Origin: RYN-133 sp036497285
GTDB taxonomy: Bacteria; Actinomycetota; Actinomycetes; Mycobacteriales; Jatrophihabitantaceae
Assembly (NCBI GenBank): GCA_036497285.1
Contig: DASXJR010000007.1
Coordinates: forward strand, 124,001-188,000
Reading direction: 5' to 3'
DNA: 64,000 nt
Shown here: piece by piece, positions 18,489 through 26,703 of the stretch
Numbering within the stretch: the stretch's first letter is position 1
Layout of the letters: every line of letters begins with the position of its first letter
The notes under the pieces: generated by a model
The model's database searches: none
Seen by the model: only the letters and a program-made list of their open reading frames with translations
Told to the model about the DNA's origin: nothing
Made by a program: the position numbers and the translations under genes

Positions 18489-19439
18489 ATGCAGCTACGG
18501 TTCTTCGTCCGCAGGCTGGTGATGCTGGTCGCCAGCCTGTTGATCGCGAGCTTCGTCATCTTCGGGTCCCTGTATCTCGCGCCGGGGAACCCGCTCGCTG
18601 CGCTGTCCGGCGGCCGGTCGCTGCCGCCGAGCAGCCTGCACACCCTGGAAGCGCGCTATCACCTGGACAAGCCATTCTTCGAGCAGTACTGGTACTGGCT
18701 CAGCAACGTCGCGCACGGCAACCTGGGCCTGTCCATCACGTTGCGTGAGAACGTGTCGACGCTGATCGCGTCGCGCATCTGGACGACCGCCGGCCTCGTG
18801 CTCTACGCGTCCGTCATCATCGTCGTGGTCGGGATCGGGCTCGGCATCGTCTCCGGACTTCGTCCTGGCGCGCTCGACACGACGGCGCTTGTCGTGACCG
18901 CCATCAGCGCAGCGATCCCGGCCTTCGTTGCGGCGATCGTGCTGATCCTGGTGTTCGCCGTCAAACTCGGCTGGTTCCCCACGCTGGGCAACGGCAATGA
19001 CCTGGTCAGCAACATCCGGCACTTCACGCTGCCGGCCGTCGCCCTGGCCATTTCCTCGTTGGCGATCGTCGCGCGGGTCACGCGCGCGTCGGTGCGCGCC
19101 GAGAGCGGGCGGGACCATGTGCAGACGGCGATCAGCCGGGGTATTCCGACGCGGGCGCTGTTGCGCCGGCACGTGTTGCGCAACGCGGCCATCCCGATCA
19201 CCACGATCACCGGCATCACGATCGCATCCTTGATCGCGGTGTCGGCGGTGGTGGAGACCGCGTTCAGCTTGAACGGGCTGGGCGCGTACCTCGTCCAGGC
19301 TGCGCAGTCCAAGGACATCGCGGTGGTGCAGGGCATCTCGCTCGTGCTCGTCGCGGCGTTCGTCGTCGTCAACCTTCTCGTCGATGTCGCCTACGCGCTG
19401 CTCGACCCGCGCGTCACACTCGGAACCCGCGCGCAATGA
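18489..19439 (+). CDS. ABC transporter permease, DppB/OppB type
   Basis: The protein has 316 residues with about six membrane helices. It begins with RFFVRRLVMLVASLLIASFVIF, and an extracytoplasmic loop follows (LSGGRSLPPSSLHTLEARYHLDKPFFEQYWYWL, read in parts). The cytoplasmic EAA-type coupling loop is around ARVTRASVRAESGRDHVQTA and SRGIPTRALLRRHVLRNA. It pairs with the next permease and overlaps its start by 4 bp (ATGA). Confidence 0.94.
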   Translation: MQLRFFVRRLVMLVASLLIASFVIFGSLYLAPGNPLAALSGGRSLPPSSLHTLEARYHLDKPFFEQYWYWLSNVAHGNLGLSITLRENVSTLIASRIWTTAGLVLYASVIIVVVGIGLGIVSGLRPGALDTTALVVTAISAAIPAFVAAIVLILVFAVKLGWFPTLGNGNDLVSNIRHFTLPAVALAISSLAIVARVTRASVRAESGRDHVQTAISRGIPTRALLRRHVLRNAAIPITTITGITIASLIAVSAVVETAFSLNGLGAYLVQAAQSKDIAVVQGISLVLVAAFVVVNLLVDVAYALLDPRVTLGTRAQ

Positions 19440-20308
19440 CCACCATTGTCCCGCTCGAGGCTGTCGAGGTCGGCGAGGTCAGCACCCGCGGCCGATCGCC
19501 GTGGCAACGGCTGCGCGAGACCGGCGTCGTCGGGATGGGCTCCGCGGCCGTCCTGCTCGTCGCCATCATCGCCGCGCTGATCGGGCCGTACGTCACGCCG
19601 TCCGACCCCAATCTGCCGAACATCTCGCTGAGCTTCGTGGGACCGTCCGCAGGCCACCCACTGGGGTACGACTACCAGGGCCGCGACGTGCTTTCCCGGC
19701 TGCTAGCCGGCGCCCAGAGCGCGATGCTCGGCCCGCTTGTGGTCGTCGCGCTGAGCATCGCGGCCGGCGTGCTGCTCGCACTGGTCGCAGCCTGGCGACG
19801 TGGCGCAGCCGACTCGGTCATCTCGTCCGGGCTGGACATCCTGTTCGCGTTTCCGGCCATCCTGCTCGCGGTGCTGGCCACCGCGGTGTTCGGCGCGGGC
19901 CTGACCGCTGCGGCGCTCGCCCTGGCTGTCGCGTACACGCCGTACGTCGCGCGCGTGCTGCGCGGCGCGGCATTGCGCGAGCGCAGCCGTCCGTACGTTG
20001 CCGCGCTGGAAGTGCAGGGCGCCTCGGCGATGTCGATCTGCTGGCGCCATCTGCTGCCGAACCTGGGTGCGCTGATCGTCGCGCAGGCGACGATCCTGTT
20101 CGGGTACGCGATGGTCGACCTGGCCGCCATCTCGTTCCTCGGCCTCGGCGTGCAACCGCCGACCGCCAACTGGGGCGTGATGATCGAGGAGAACCAGGTG
20201 GGCATCGTGCAGGGCTACCCGCTGCCGGCATTGAGCGCGGGCATCGCCATCGTCCTTGTGGTGATCGCGGTCAACCTGCTCGGCGAGCGTCTGTTCGAGC
20301 GGCAATGA
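19436..20308 (+). CDS. ABC transporter permease, DppC/OppC type
   Basis: The protein has 290 residues. A first membrane helix (AAVLLVAIIAALIGPYV) is followed by the periplasmic segment with HPLGYDYQGRDVLSRLLAGA, the DppC hallmark. Four or five further helices and the coupling loop RVLRGAALRERSRPYVAALEV come next. It overlaps both the preceding permease and the following ATPase gene by 4 bp, so the importer is translated as a unit. Confidence 0.94.
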   Translation: MTTIVPLEAVEVGEVSTRGRSPWQRLRETGVVGMGSAAVLLVAIIAALIGPYVTPSDPNLPNISLSFVGPSAGHPLGYDYQGRDVLSRLLAGAQSAMLGPLVVVALSIAAGVLLALVAAWRRGAADSVISSGLDILFAFPAILLAVLATAVFGAGLTAAALALAVAYTPYVARVLRGAALRERSRPYVAALEVQGASAMSICWRHLLPNLGALIVAQATILFGYAMVDLAAISFLGLGVQPPTANWGVMIEENQVGIVQGYPLPALSAGIAIVLVVIAVNLLGERLFERQ

Positions 20309-21297
20309 GCGACGCGCTGCTCGACGTCACGAACCTGACGGTACGTCTGCCCGTCGGCACCGAACTTCGGCCGGTCCTGCGCGACGTGTCACTGCGCCTG
20401 GAAGCCGGCGAATCGCTCGGCCTGGTCGGCGAATCGGGATCGGGCAAGTCGATGACGGCCCGCGCGATCGACCGGTTGCTGCCGGCCGGCGCGGAGGTCG
20501 CCGGCACTGTCACGTTCGACGGATCGAACGTCGCGACATTGTCAGGTTCTGCGCTGCGCCGTTATCGCCAACAGGTGGCCATGGTCTTCCAGGACCCTCG
20601 CGCGCATGTGAATCCGGTTCGTCGGGTCGGTGACTTCCTCACCGAGGCATTGCGCTTGAATCTCGGCGTGGCGGCCGAGGGCGCCCGGCGGCAAGCGGTC
20701 GACATGCTCGACCAGGTCGGTATCGACCACCCCGACCGACGGATGCGGCAGTACCCGCACGAATTGTCCGGCGGCATGCTGCAGCGAGTGATGATCGCGT
20801 CCGCGCTGCTCACCAAACCGCGGCTGTTGCTCGCCGACGAACCCACCACCGCGCTCGACGTCACCACCCAGGCCGAGGTCATGGCGATCCTCGACGAACT
20901 GCGCCACCAGTTCGGGCTCGCGATGATCTTCATAACGCATGATCTCGAACTCGCTGCAGCCGTGTGCGACCGCACTGCGGTGATGTACGCCGGACAGATC
21001 GTCGAGCTGCGGGAGTCCGAGCGGCTGCACGACGATCCGCTGCACCCGTACACCGCCGCGCTCGCCGCCGCTCGTCCTGACATCGCCCGCACGGCCGAGC
21101 GGCTGCTCGCAATCCCGGGACGGCCGTTGTCCGCGTTCGAAGCACCGTCGGACGAATGTGCGTTCGCGTCGCGGTGCCCGTTCGTCGCCGACATCTGCCG
21201 CAGCGGCCTGCCGCCGCTCGACCGTATCGACAGCGGCGCGTCGCGCTGCTTCCGCGCGCATGAGCTGCGCGGTCGGCTGTCCGCGGTGCGCTCATGA
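20305..21297 (+). CDS. ABC transporter ATPase, DppD/OppD type
   Basis: The protein has 330 residues from ATG 20305. Walker A GESGSGKS, signature LSGGMLQR, Walker B LLLADEPTTALD and the switch histidine in FITHDLE are present. The C-terminal oligopeptide-transporter domain is present, with its cysteines in ECAFASRCPFVADICR. It energises import with the second ATPase. Four-base overlaps join it to the genes on both sides. Confidence 0.94.
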   Translation: MSDALLDVTNLTVRLPVGTELRPVLRDVSLRLEAGESLGLVGESGSGKSMTARAIDRLLPAGAEVAGTVTFDGSNVATLSGSALRRYRQQVAMVFQDPRAHVNPVRRVGDFLTEALRLNLGVAAEGARRQAVDMLDQVGIDHPDRRMRQYPHELSGGMLQRVMIASALLTKPRLLLADEPTTALDVTTQAEVMAILDELRHQFGLAMIFITHDLELAAAVCDRTAVMYAGQIVELRESERLHDDPLHPYTAALAAARPDIARTAERLLAIPGRPLSAFEAPSDECAFASRCPFVADICRSGLPPLDRIDSGASRCFRAHELRGRLSAVRS

Positions 21298-22112
21298 CGA
21301 CGCCGGTGCTGCAGGTGGACGGGCTGCGCAAGGAGTTCGGCGATCTCGTCGCGGTCGACGACGTATCGTTCGCCGTCCCGGCGGCGGGATCCCTTGCCAT
21401 CGTCGGTGAATCCGGCTCGGGAAAGACGACGATCGCGCGCATGATCGTGGGCCTCGAGCGCCCCACCGCCGGGACGATCGCCGCGTGCGGCGACGACAGG
21501 TCGCGCCCGGCCCGGTCGGCACGCGATCGGCGACGGCGCGGTCGCGACGTGCAGATAGTTTTCCAGGATCCGTACACCAGCCTCGATCCGCGTCAGTGTG
21601 CCCACGACGCGATCGATGAGATCCTGCGACTGCATCACGACCTGGCGGCTTCGCGGCGTCGCGATCGCGTTGCCGAACTCGTCGACCTGGTCGGGCTCGA
21701 CGACCGCCAGGCCCGCGCGCTGCCCGGGGCGTTGTCGGGCGGACAGCGACAACGCGTCGCGATCGCGCGGGCGCTCGCAGCCGAGCCGCGCGTACTGATC
21801 CTGGACGAGTCGGTGGCGGCACTCGACGTGTCGATCCAGGCGCAGGTGTTGAACCTGCTCGCCGACATCCGCGACCAGACCGACGTCTCGTACGTGCTGA
21901 TCAGTCACGATCTTGCCGTCGTCCGGCAGCTCACGGAGGAGACGATCGTGCTACGGCACGGTCGCGTCGTGGAACGTGGGCGGACCACCGACGTGCTCGA
22001 CGATCCACAGGACGAGTACACGAAACTGCTGCGCGCCAGCGTGCCGCACCCTGGTTGGAAACCCACCCGCCGGCACATCGCCGAGCTGCGGAAGGAGGCG
22101 ACGGAGGCGTGA
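21294..22112 (+). CDS. ABC transporter ATPase, DppF/OppF type
   Basis: The protein has 272 residues. Walker A GESGSGKTT, signature LSGGQRQR, Walker B VLILDESVAALD and switch LISHDLAVV are visible. It is shorter than most OppF proteins and lacks the C-terminal cysteine-bearing oligopeptide domain found in its partner. The Walker B segment reads DES instead of the usual DEP, which keeps the catalytic Glu. It overlaps the amidase gene by 4 bp. Confidence 0.93.
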   Translation: MTTPVLQVDGLRKEFGDLVAVDDVSFAVPAAGSLAIVGESGSGKTTIARMIVGLERPTAGTIAACGDDRSRPARSARDRRRRGRDVQIVFQDPYTSLDPRQCAHDAIDEILRLHHDLAASRRRDRVAELVDLVGLDDRQARALPGALSGGQRQRVAIARALAAEPRVLILDESVAALDVSIQAQVLNLLADIRDQTDVSYVLISHDLAVVRQLTEETIVLRHGRVVERGRTTDVLDDPQDEYTKLLRASVPHPGWKPTRRHIAELRKEATEA

Positions 22113-23515
22113 CCGAACTGCACTACCTCTCGGCCACCGACGCCATGCGGATGTTCACCTCCGGCGAGCTGTCACCCGTCGAATTGATGACGGCAGTGAT
22201 CCGGCGCGCCGAGGCGGTGGAGCCGCAGCTCAACGCGTTCCCGGCGACGCTCTACGAGTCGGCACTCGAACAGGCCTGCGAGGCCGAAAAGCGTTATGCG
22301 GCAGGCGATGCGCGTCCGCTCGAAGGTATCCCGGTCGCGGTCAAGGAGGAAGCACCGATCGCGGGACAGCTCAACACTCTCGGGTCGGTGCGGCTGCGCG
22401 ACAACGTCGCCGAGAATACGGCGGTGTTCGTGCAACGCATCATCGACGCCGGCGGCATCGTGCATGCGCGCAGTGCGACACCGGAGTTCTCCAGCGCGCC
22501 GGTCACCTGGAGCGCACTGTGGGGCGTCACTCGGAACCCGTGGAACCTGGCCTACTCGCCGGGCGGGTCCAGTGGCGGATCGGGTGCGGCGCTCGCCGCC
22601 GGCAGCACGACGCTGGCGACCGGGTCGGACATCGGCGGTTCGATCCGCATCCCGTCCTCATTCTGCGGTGTCGTCGGATTCAAGCCGCCGTACGGACGGG
22701 TGCCCGAGGTCGAGATCTTCAATCTGGACCACTACTGCCACGAGGGTCCGCTCGCCCGCACCGTCGCCGATTGCGCGCTGCTCGAGAACGTCATCGCCGG
22801 CCCGCATCCCAGCGATGTCGCGTCGATCCGGCCGAAGCTGGTCATACCGTCCGAGCTCGAACCGATCCGCGGGCTGCGGATCGCGTTCTCGGCCGACCTG
22901 GGCTGCTTCGACGTCGCGCAGGAGGTGGTGGCATGCGCCGAAGCGGCCGCCGACCGGCTGCGCGCGGTGGGCGCCGTCGTCGACCGGATTTCGCTGCCGT
23001 GGGAGCTCGAGATGATCAAGCGCGCCGCCGCGATCCATTTCGGCTTGATCATGGCCGGGTCGATCGCGGCGGAGTTCGGCGAGCTCGGCGAGGAGTTCAC
23101 GCCGTACGTGCGCGATCTCGTCGACGGTGCGAAGACGATCACCACGCGTGACATCGTCGAGGGACTCGTGCTCGAGGCCCGCATCTACGAACCGCTCGGA
23201 ACCCTGTTGGATGACTACGACGCGCTGCTCTGCCCGACGTTCGCCGTCGCAGGCCTCCCCGCGCAATGGCAGATGGACCCGCTGCCGGATCGTTCCGACG
23301 ACGACTGGATCGACGTAATGATGACGCTGCCGTTCAACATTGCCAGCCGCTGCCCAGTGGTCAACGTGCCGGCCGGACGGTCGTCCGACGGCGTGCCGAT
23401 CGGGATGTCGGTCGTCGCGCGCACATACGACGACGTCACGGCGTTCCGGGTCGCGGCGGCGCACGAGGAACATCTCGGCTGGTGGGCCGACGGCGGCCCG
23501 CGGCCGGCACTGTGA
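22109..23515 (+). CDS. Amidase-signature family hydrolase
   Basis: The protein has 468 residues, starting at GTG 22109 behind GGAAGGAGG and overlapping the ATPase gene. The Ser-cisSer-Lys triad is complete: Lys79 in IPVAVKEE, cis-Ser154 in SPGGSSGGSG and nucleophile Ser178 in SDIGGSIRIP. The spacing (75 and 24 residues) is the same as in FAAH. Such enzymes hydrolyse linear or cyclic amides. Its place after a peptide-type importer suggests that it acts on the imported compound. Substrate specificity cannot be inferred. Confidence 0.93.
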   Translation: MTELHYLSATDAMRMFTSGELSPVELMTAVIRRAEAVEPQLNAFPATLYESALEQACEAEKRYAAGDARPLEGIPVAVKEEAPIAGQLNTLGSVRLRDNVAENTAVFVQRIIDAGGIVHARSATPEFSSAPVTWSALWGVTRNPWNLAYSPGGSSGGSGAALAAGSTTLATGSDIGGSIRIPSSFCGVVGFKPPYGRVPEVEIFNLDHYCHEGPLARTVADCALLENVIAGPHPSDVASIRPKLVIPSELEPIRGLRIAFSADLGCFDVAQEVVACAEAAADRLRAVGAVVDRISLPWELEMIKRAAAIHFGLIMAGSIAAEFGELGEEFTPYVRDLVDGAKTITTRDIVEGLVLEARIYEPLGTLLDDYDALLCPTFAVAGLPAQWQMDPLPDRSDDDWIDVMMTLPFNIASRCPVVNVPAGRSSDGVPIGMSVVARTYDDVTAFRVAAAHEEHLGWWADGGPRPAL

Positions 23516-24675
23516 GCTTCATGGCGGGGCCTCCCCCGTTCGGCGACGGTCTTGTGACGCTGGACAGGTGGCAGGACCCGCCGTACAACCGGTGGGCGTT
23601 CCAACACGTCCGCGAGTTGATCCCGACCGCACGGATCAGGCGAGGATCGGCCGTTCGCTCACTTCCGTCGAATCCGCTCGATCTCGGCACGGTGTCGTTT
23701 CGCTGTGACGATCGTTCGCGCAGCGTCGACGAGATGCTCGACGACACCTACACCGACGGGTTTCTCGTGCTGCACCAAGGCCGCGTGGTCTACGAGCGAT
23801 ACCTCAACGGCATGGAGCGGGACACACCGCACCTGTTGATGTCGGTGTCGAAGTCGGTCGTCGCGACAGTGGCCGGCGCCTTGGTGACGCGTGGGTTGCT
23901 CGACGTGTCGGCGCCGGTGACATCAGTGGTTCCGCAACTTGCCGGAACTTCCTTCGAGGGCGCGACGGTGCAGCAACTGCTCGACATGCGCACCGGGACC
24001 CGCTTCAACGAGAACTACGACGACCCCGAAGCCGATGTGCGCACCTACGAGCGGGTCTACCTGTGGCGACCGGACGACGGATCGCCGCGCCCGGCCGATG
24101 CGTTGGCGTACTACCCGACGCTGGTCAACGACGGTTCCCACGGCGGCCCGTTCCGGTACCGCTCCATCCTCACGGACGTGCTCGGCTGGGTGGTCGAGCG
24201 CGCGGGCGGCGCCAGGCTGCACGAGCTGATCTCGACGCTCGTTTGGCAGCGGATGGGCGCGGAGTACGACGCCGAGATCACCGTCGACGCGCACGGCAAC
24301 GGCATGGCGGACGCGAGTGTCTGTGCGACGCTGCGCGATCTGGCGCGATTCGGCACGCTGTACCTGTCGGCCGATTCGGATTGGGTCGCGGATACCGCAC
24401 GAGGGGCCGTGGACGGTGCGGAAGCGTTCGTGTCCGGGGAGAACGTGCGTGAGTGGCCGCCGGGTGCGCACTACCGCAACTGCTGGTGGGTGCGCGATCC
24501 GTCCGCGCCGGTGCTGATCGCGTCGGGCATCTACGGTCAGAACATCTACGTGCTGCCGTCCGAGGACCTGGTGGTGGCGAAGTTCTCCACGTGGCCCACG
24601 CCGCTCAGCGAGGAATTCGAGCGAGAGACATACGTGGCGGTCGAAGCCATGGCGGCCACGCTCCGCAAGCAGTGA
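23512..24675 (+). CDS. SxxK serine hydrolase (beta-lactamase/NylB-like)
   Basis: The protein has 387 residues from GTG 23512, with the GTGA overlap to the amidase; ATG 23521 is an alternative. There is no signal peptide, so it is probably cytosolic. The catalytic SxxK motif is SVSK at Ser111-Lys114, close to the position reported for 6-aminohexanoate-dimer hydrolase NylB. Further family patterns are VQQLLDMRTGTRFNENYDD, FRYRSILTDVLGWV and a C-terminal SGIYGQNIYVLP. It is the last gene of the operon. Together with the amidase it resembles the pair of enzyme types used on nylon oligomers. That similarity is by family, not proof of substrate. Confidence 0.88.
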   Translation: MSFMAGPPPFGDGLVTLDRWQDPPYNRWAFQHVRELIPTARIRRGSAVRSLPSNPLDLGTVSFRCDDRSRSVDEMLDDTYTDGFLVLHQGRVVYERYLNGMERDTPHLLMSVSKSVVATVAGALVTRGLLDVSAPVTSVVPQLAGTSFEGATVQQLLDMRTGTRFNENYDDPEADVRTYERVYLWRPDDGSPRPADALAYYPTLVNDGSHGGPFRYRSILTDVLGWVVERAGGARLHELISTLVWQRMGAEYDAEITVDAHGNGMADASVCATLRDLARFGTLYLSADSDWVADTARGAVDGAEAFVSGENVREWPPGAHYRNCWWVRDPSAPVLIASGIYGQNIYVLPSEDLVVAKFSTWPTPLSEEFERETYVAVEAMAATLRKQ

Positions 24676-24820
24676 CGGCTCTCCTCTCTAGAACGACTCA
24701 GGCAGGTGGCGGGGCGATCGGTGACCACTAACGGCTCCGACCTGCCGCGAAGCGACGCACGAGGGAGCTCTTCTATCTGACCGCTAGCCTGGGTGTTCAG
24801 CCAGAGAGAGGGCAGACGCG

Positions 24821-24868
24821 ATGAGCTTGGACTCCGTCGTCGTAGTCAACGGCGGAATCCGTGATTAA
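24821..24868 (+). CDS. Possible 15-codon leader ORF overlapping the SDR start
   Basis: ATG at 24821 follows a GAGAGAGGG ribosome-binding site and encodes MSLDSVVVVNGGIRD before TAA at 24866. The stop overlaps the GTG start of the dehydrogenase gene in another frame. It could be a coupling leader peptide or the remnant of an older start. No homology is recognised. Confidence 0.3.
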   Translation: MSLDSVVVVNGGIRD

Positions 24869-25625
24869 TCCATTCAGCCTCGACGGCCGTACCGCGGTCG
24901 TCACCGGTGCCAACCGAGGCCTGGGCCGCGCCTTCGCCGAGGCGCTTGCCATCGCAGGTGCCGATGTCGTGGTCGTCGGCAGGCACGAGGATCGCAACTG
25001 TCAGGCAGCCACAGAGATCGCCCAGCGGTCCGGTCGGCGCACCACGGTCGCGACCGGCGATGTGTCCAAGCATGACGATGTGCGGCGGATCGTGGACCAG
25101 GCGTTGGAGACGCATGGCCGCATCGACATCCTCGTCAACAACGCCGGCATCTGCTTCCACCGGCCGGCACTTGAAGTGCCCGACGAGGAGTTTGCCGAAG
25201 TCTTCGATGTCAACGTGACCGGCCTGTGGCGGATGTCGACCGCCGTCGCGCCGTCCATGATCGAGATGGGAGGCGGCTCGATTGTCAACGTCGGCTCGAT
25301 CTCCGCGATGATCGTGAACCGTCCGCAATGGCAGCCGGCGTACAACGCCTCCAAGGCGGCGGTTCACCAGCTCACCAAGTCACTCGCCGCCGAGTGGGCG
25401 CCGCATCACATCCGCGTGAACGCCATCGCTCCCGGTTACGTGAACACCGAGATGGCGCCGGTCGACGAGCCTCGATTCCGGCGGCACTGGATCGAGGACG
25501 CACCGATGCGGAGGTACGCGACGCCCGAGGAGATCGCACCCAGCGTGATCTACCTTGCCAGCGACGCGGCATCATTCACCACCGGTGCGGTGCTCGTCAC
25601 CGACGGCGGCTACACCCTGCACTGA
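24861..25625 (+). CDS. Short-chain dehydrogenase/reductase (SDR)
   Basis: The protein has 254 residues and is a classical SDR. The cofactor motif TGANRGLGRAFA is at residues 16-27, followed by NNAG, the catalytic Ser in VGSISAM and the YNASK catalytic tyrosine/lysine. A C-terminal DGGYTLH tail is typical of gluconate-5-dehydrogenase or 2-deoxygluconate-dehydrogenase-like members. VVVVGRH after the second strand suggests NADP(H) preference. The GTG start lies behind GGCGGA. The gene is monocistronic, 185 bp after the amide-hydrolase operon, and its physiological substrate is unknown. Confidence 0.9.
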   Translation: MINPFSLDGRTAVVTGANRGLGRAFAEALAIAGADVVVVGRHEDRNCQAATEIAQRSGRRTTVATGDVSKHDDVRRIVDQALETHGRIDILVNNAGICFHRPALEVPDEEFAEVFDVNVTGLWRMSTAVAPSMIEMGGGSIVNVGSISAMIVNRPQWQPAYNASKAAVHQLTKSLAAEWAPHHIRVNAIAPGYVNTEMAPVDEPRFRRHWIEDAPMRRYATPEEIAPSVIYLASDAASFTTGAVLVTDGGYTLH

Positions 25626-25740
25626 CGACCCTTTGCGCGAGGGTGGCAATCGTTCTCGAGCATGTTCCGCCTCGGAGCGATCGGATCGGCCTGGATGTGC
25701 GTGCGCGACGGTCGTTGATCAACCGGCTAGCCCTGGTCGC

Positions 25741-25790
25741 TTGACTCGGTCTGAATCCTACCGTAGTTTCCGAAGTAGTTAATTAGCTAA
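25741..25790 (+). promoter_or_regulatory. Promoter and AT-rich palindrome upstream of the ArsR gene
   Basis: TTGACT (25741-25746) and TAGTTT (25764-25769) are spaced by 17 bp and form a plausible sigma70 promoter. An AT-rich stretch follows, TTAATTAGCTAA, containing the palindrome TTAGCTAA (25783-25790), 18 bp before the ArsR start. Such an AT-rich island is unusual in this GC-rich sequence and is a likely autoregulatory operator. Confidence 0.5.
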
Positions 25791-25808
25791 TGAGGAAAGT
25801 AGTCGGCC

Positions 25809-26171
25809 GTGGCGACAATGACCCAAGACCAAGACCAACTCACTGAGACGTTCGCTGCGCTGGCCAACCCGACACGGCGAGCAATTCTTGCCCATCTCGC
25901 CCGAGGCGAAGCGACAGTGAATGAGTTGGCTGCACCATTTGAGCTGACGTTGCCGGCGATCTCCAAGCACATCAAGACGCTGGAACGCGCAGGCCTGGTA
26001 ACTCGCGGCCACCTGGCCCAGTACCGGCCGTGCGCCCTTGACGCCGCCCCATTGGCCGAAGTAGCCACCTGGGCCGAGCAGTATCGGCCGGTCTGGGAAA
26101 CACGCTTGGACCGGATGGACGACTACCTCGCCAAACTGAAATCAACGAGAACAGAGGCACACGATGACTGA
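25809..26171 (+). CDS. ArsR-family transcriptional regulator
   Basis: This 120-residue winged-helix protein contains LANPTRRAILAHLARGEATV, recognition helix LTLPAISKHIKTLERAGLV and wing TRGHLAQYRPC. It lacks the CxC metal site of ArsR/SmtB sensors. It belongs to the group that is genetically linked to AHSA1/SRPBCC proteins. Its 3' end overlaps the next gene by 8 bp. It probably represses its own two-gene operon. Confidence 0.92.
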   Translation: MATMTQDQDQLTETFAALANPTRRAILAHLARGEATVNELAAPFELTLPAISKHIKTLERAGLVTRGHLAQYRPCALDAAPLAEVATWAEQYRPVWETRLDRMDDYLAKLKSTRTEAHDD

Positions 26172-26658
26172 CGGCTCCAGCTCGCAGGACGCGGTGACGA
26201 TCGAGCGAACGATTGACGCACCAGTCGAGCTCATCTGGCAGGTGTGGACCGACCCCGAACACTTCGCTGCTTGGTATGGGCCTAACGGAGCGACAATCCC
26301 GCTCGCCAAGATGGACGTGCGTGTGGGCGGTACCCGGTTGATTTGCATGGATGTCAGCACGCCCAACGGCCCGATGCAGATGTGGTTCGCCGGCGAGTAC
26401 CGCGAAATCATCGAGAACAAGCGCCTCGTCTACACAGAATCGATGTCGAACCAGAACGGCGACATCATCGACCCCGCGGACGTGGGCATGCCGCCCGGCC
26501 ACCCCATCACCACCGAGGTTCGAGTCGAGCTGGAACCCGTCGGCAGGCGCACAAGATTGCTTCTGACGCACGTCGGCATACCTGCAGACTCCCCCGGCGC
26601 CATCGGCTGGGCGATGGCTCTCGACAAGATGGCGGCGCACGTCAGCGCGCGCCGGTGA
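26164..26658 (+). CDS. SRPBCC / AHSA1-domain protein
   Basis: The protein has 164 residues with the helix-grip fold of the START/AHSA1 superfamily. It begins VTIERTIDAPVELIWQVWTDPEHFAAWYGP, continues with MDVRVGGTRLICM, and ends with an amphipathic helix (GWAMALDKMAAHV). These proteins bind small hydrophobic ligands in a central pocket. Pairing with an ArsR regulator is a very common arrangement. Ligand unknown. Confidence 0.9.
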   Translation: MTDGSSSQDAVTIERTIDAPVELIWQVWTDPEHFAAWYGPNGATIPLAKMDVRVGGTRLICMDVSTPNGPMQMWFAGEYREIIENKRLVYTESMSNQNGDIIDPADVGMPPGHPITTEVRVELEPVGRRTRLLLTHVGIPADSPGAIGWAMALDKMAAHVSARR

Positions 26659-26671
26659 CGAACACCACCGG
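26652..26671. terminator. Short hairpin between convergent genes
   Basis: CCGGTG and CACCGG form a 6-bp stem with an 8-nt loop that covers the stop codon of the AHSA1 gene. It lies between convergent genes and may end transcription in both directions. The stem is short. Confidence 0.35.
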
Positions 26672-26703
26672 ACATCAGCGCAACGTGCCGCGTCGCGTGC
26701 ACG

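Noticed and set aside
24700..24750. GGCAGGT...ACCTGCC repeat after the amide-hydrolase operon
   Set aside because: The 7-bp arms are about 32 nt apart with no compact hairpin, so neither a terminator nor an operator can be supported.
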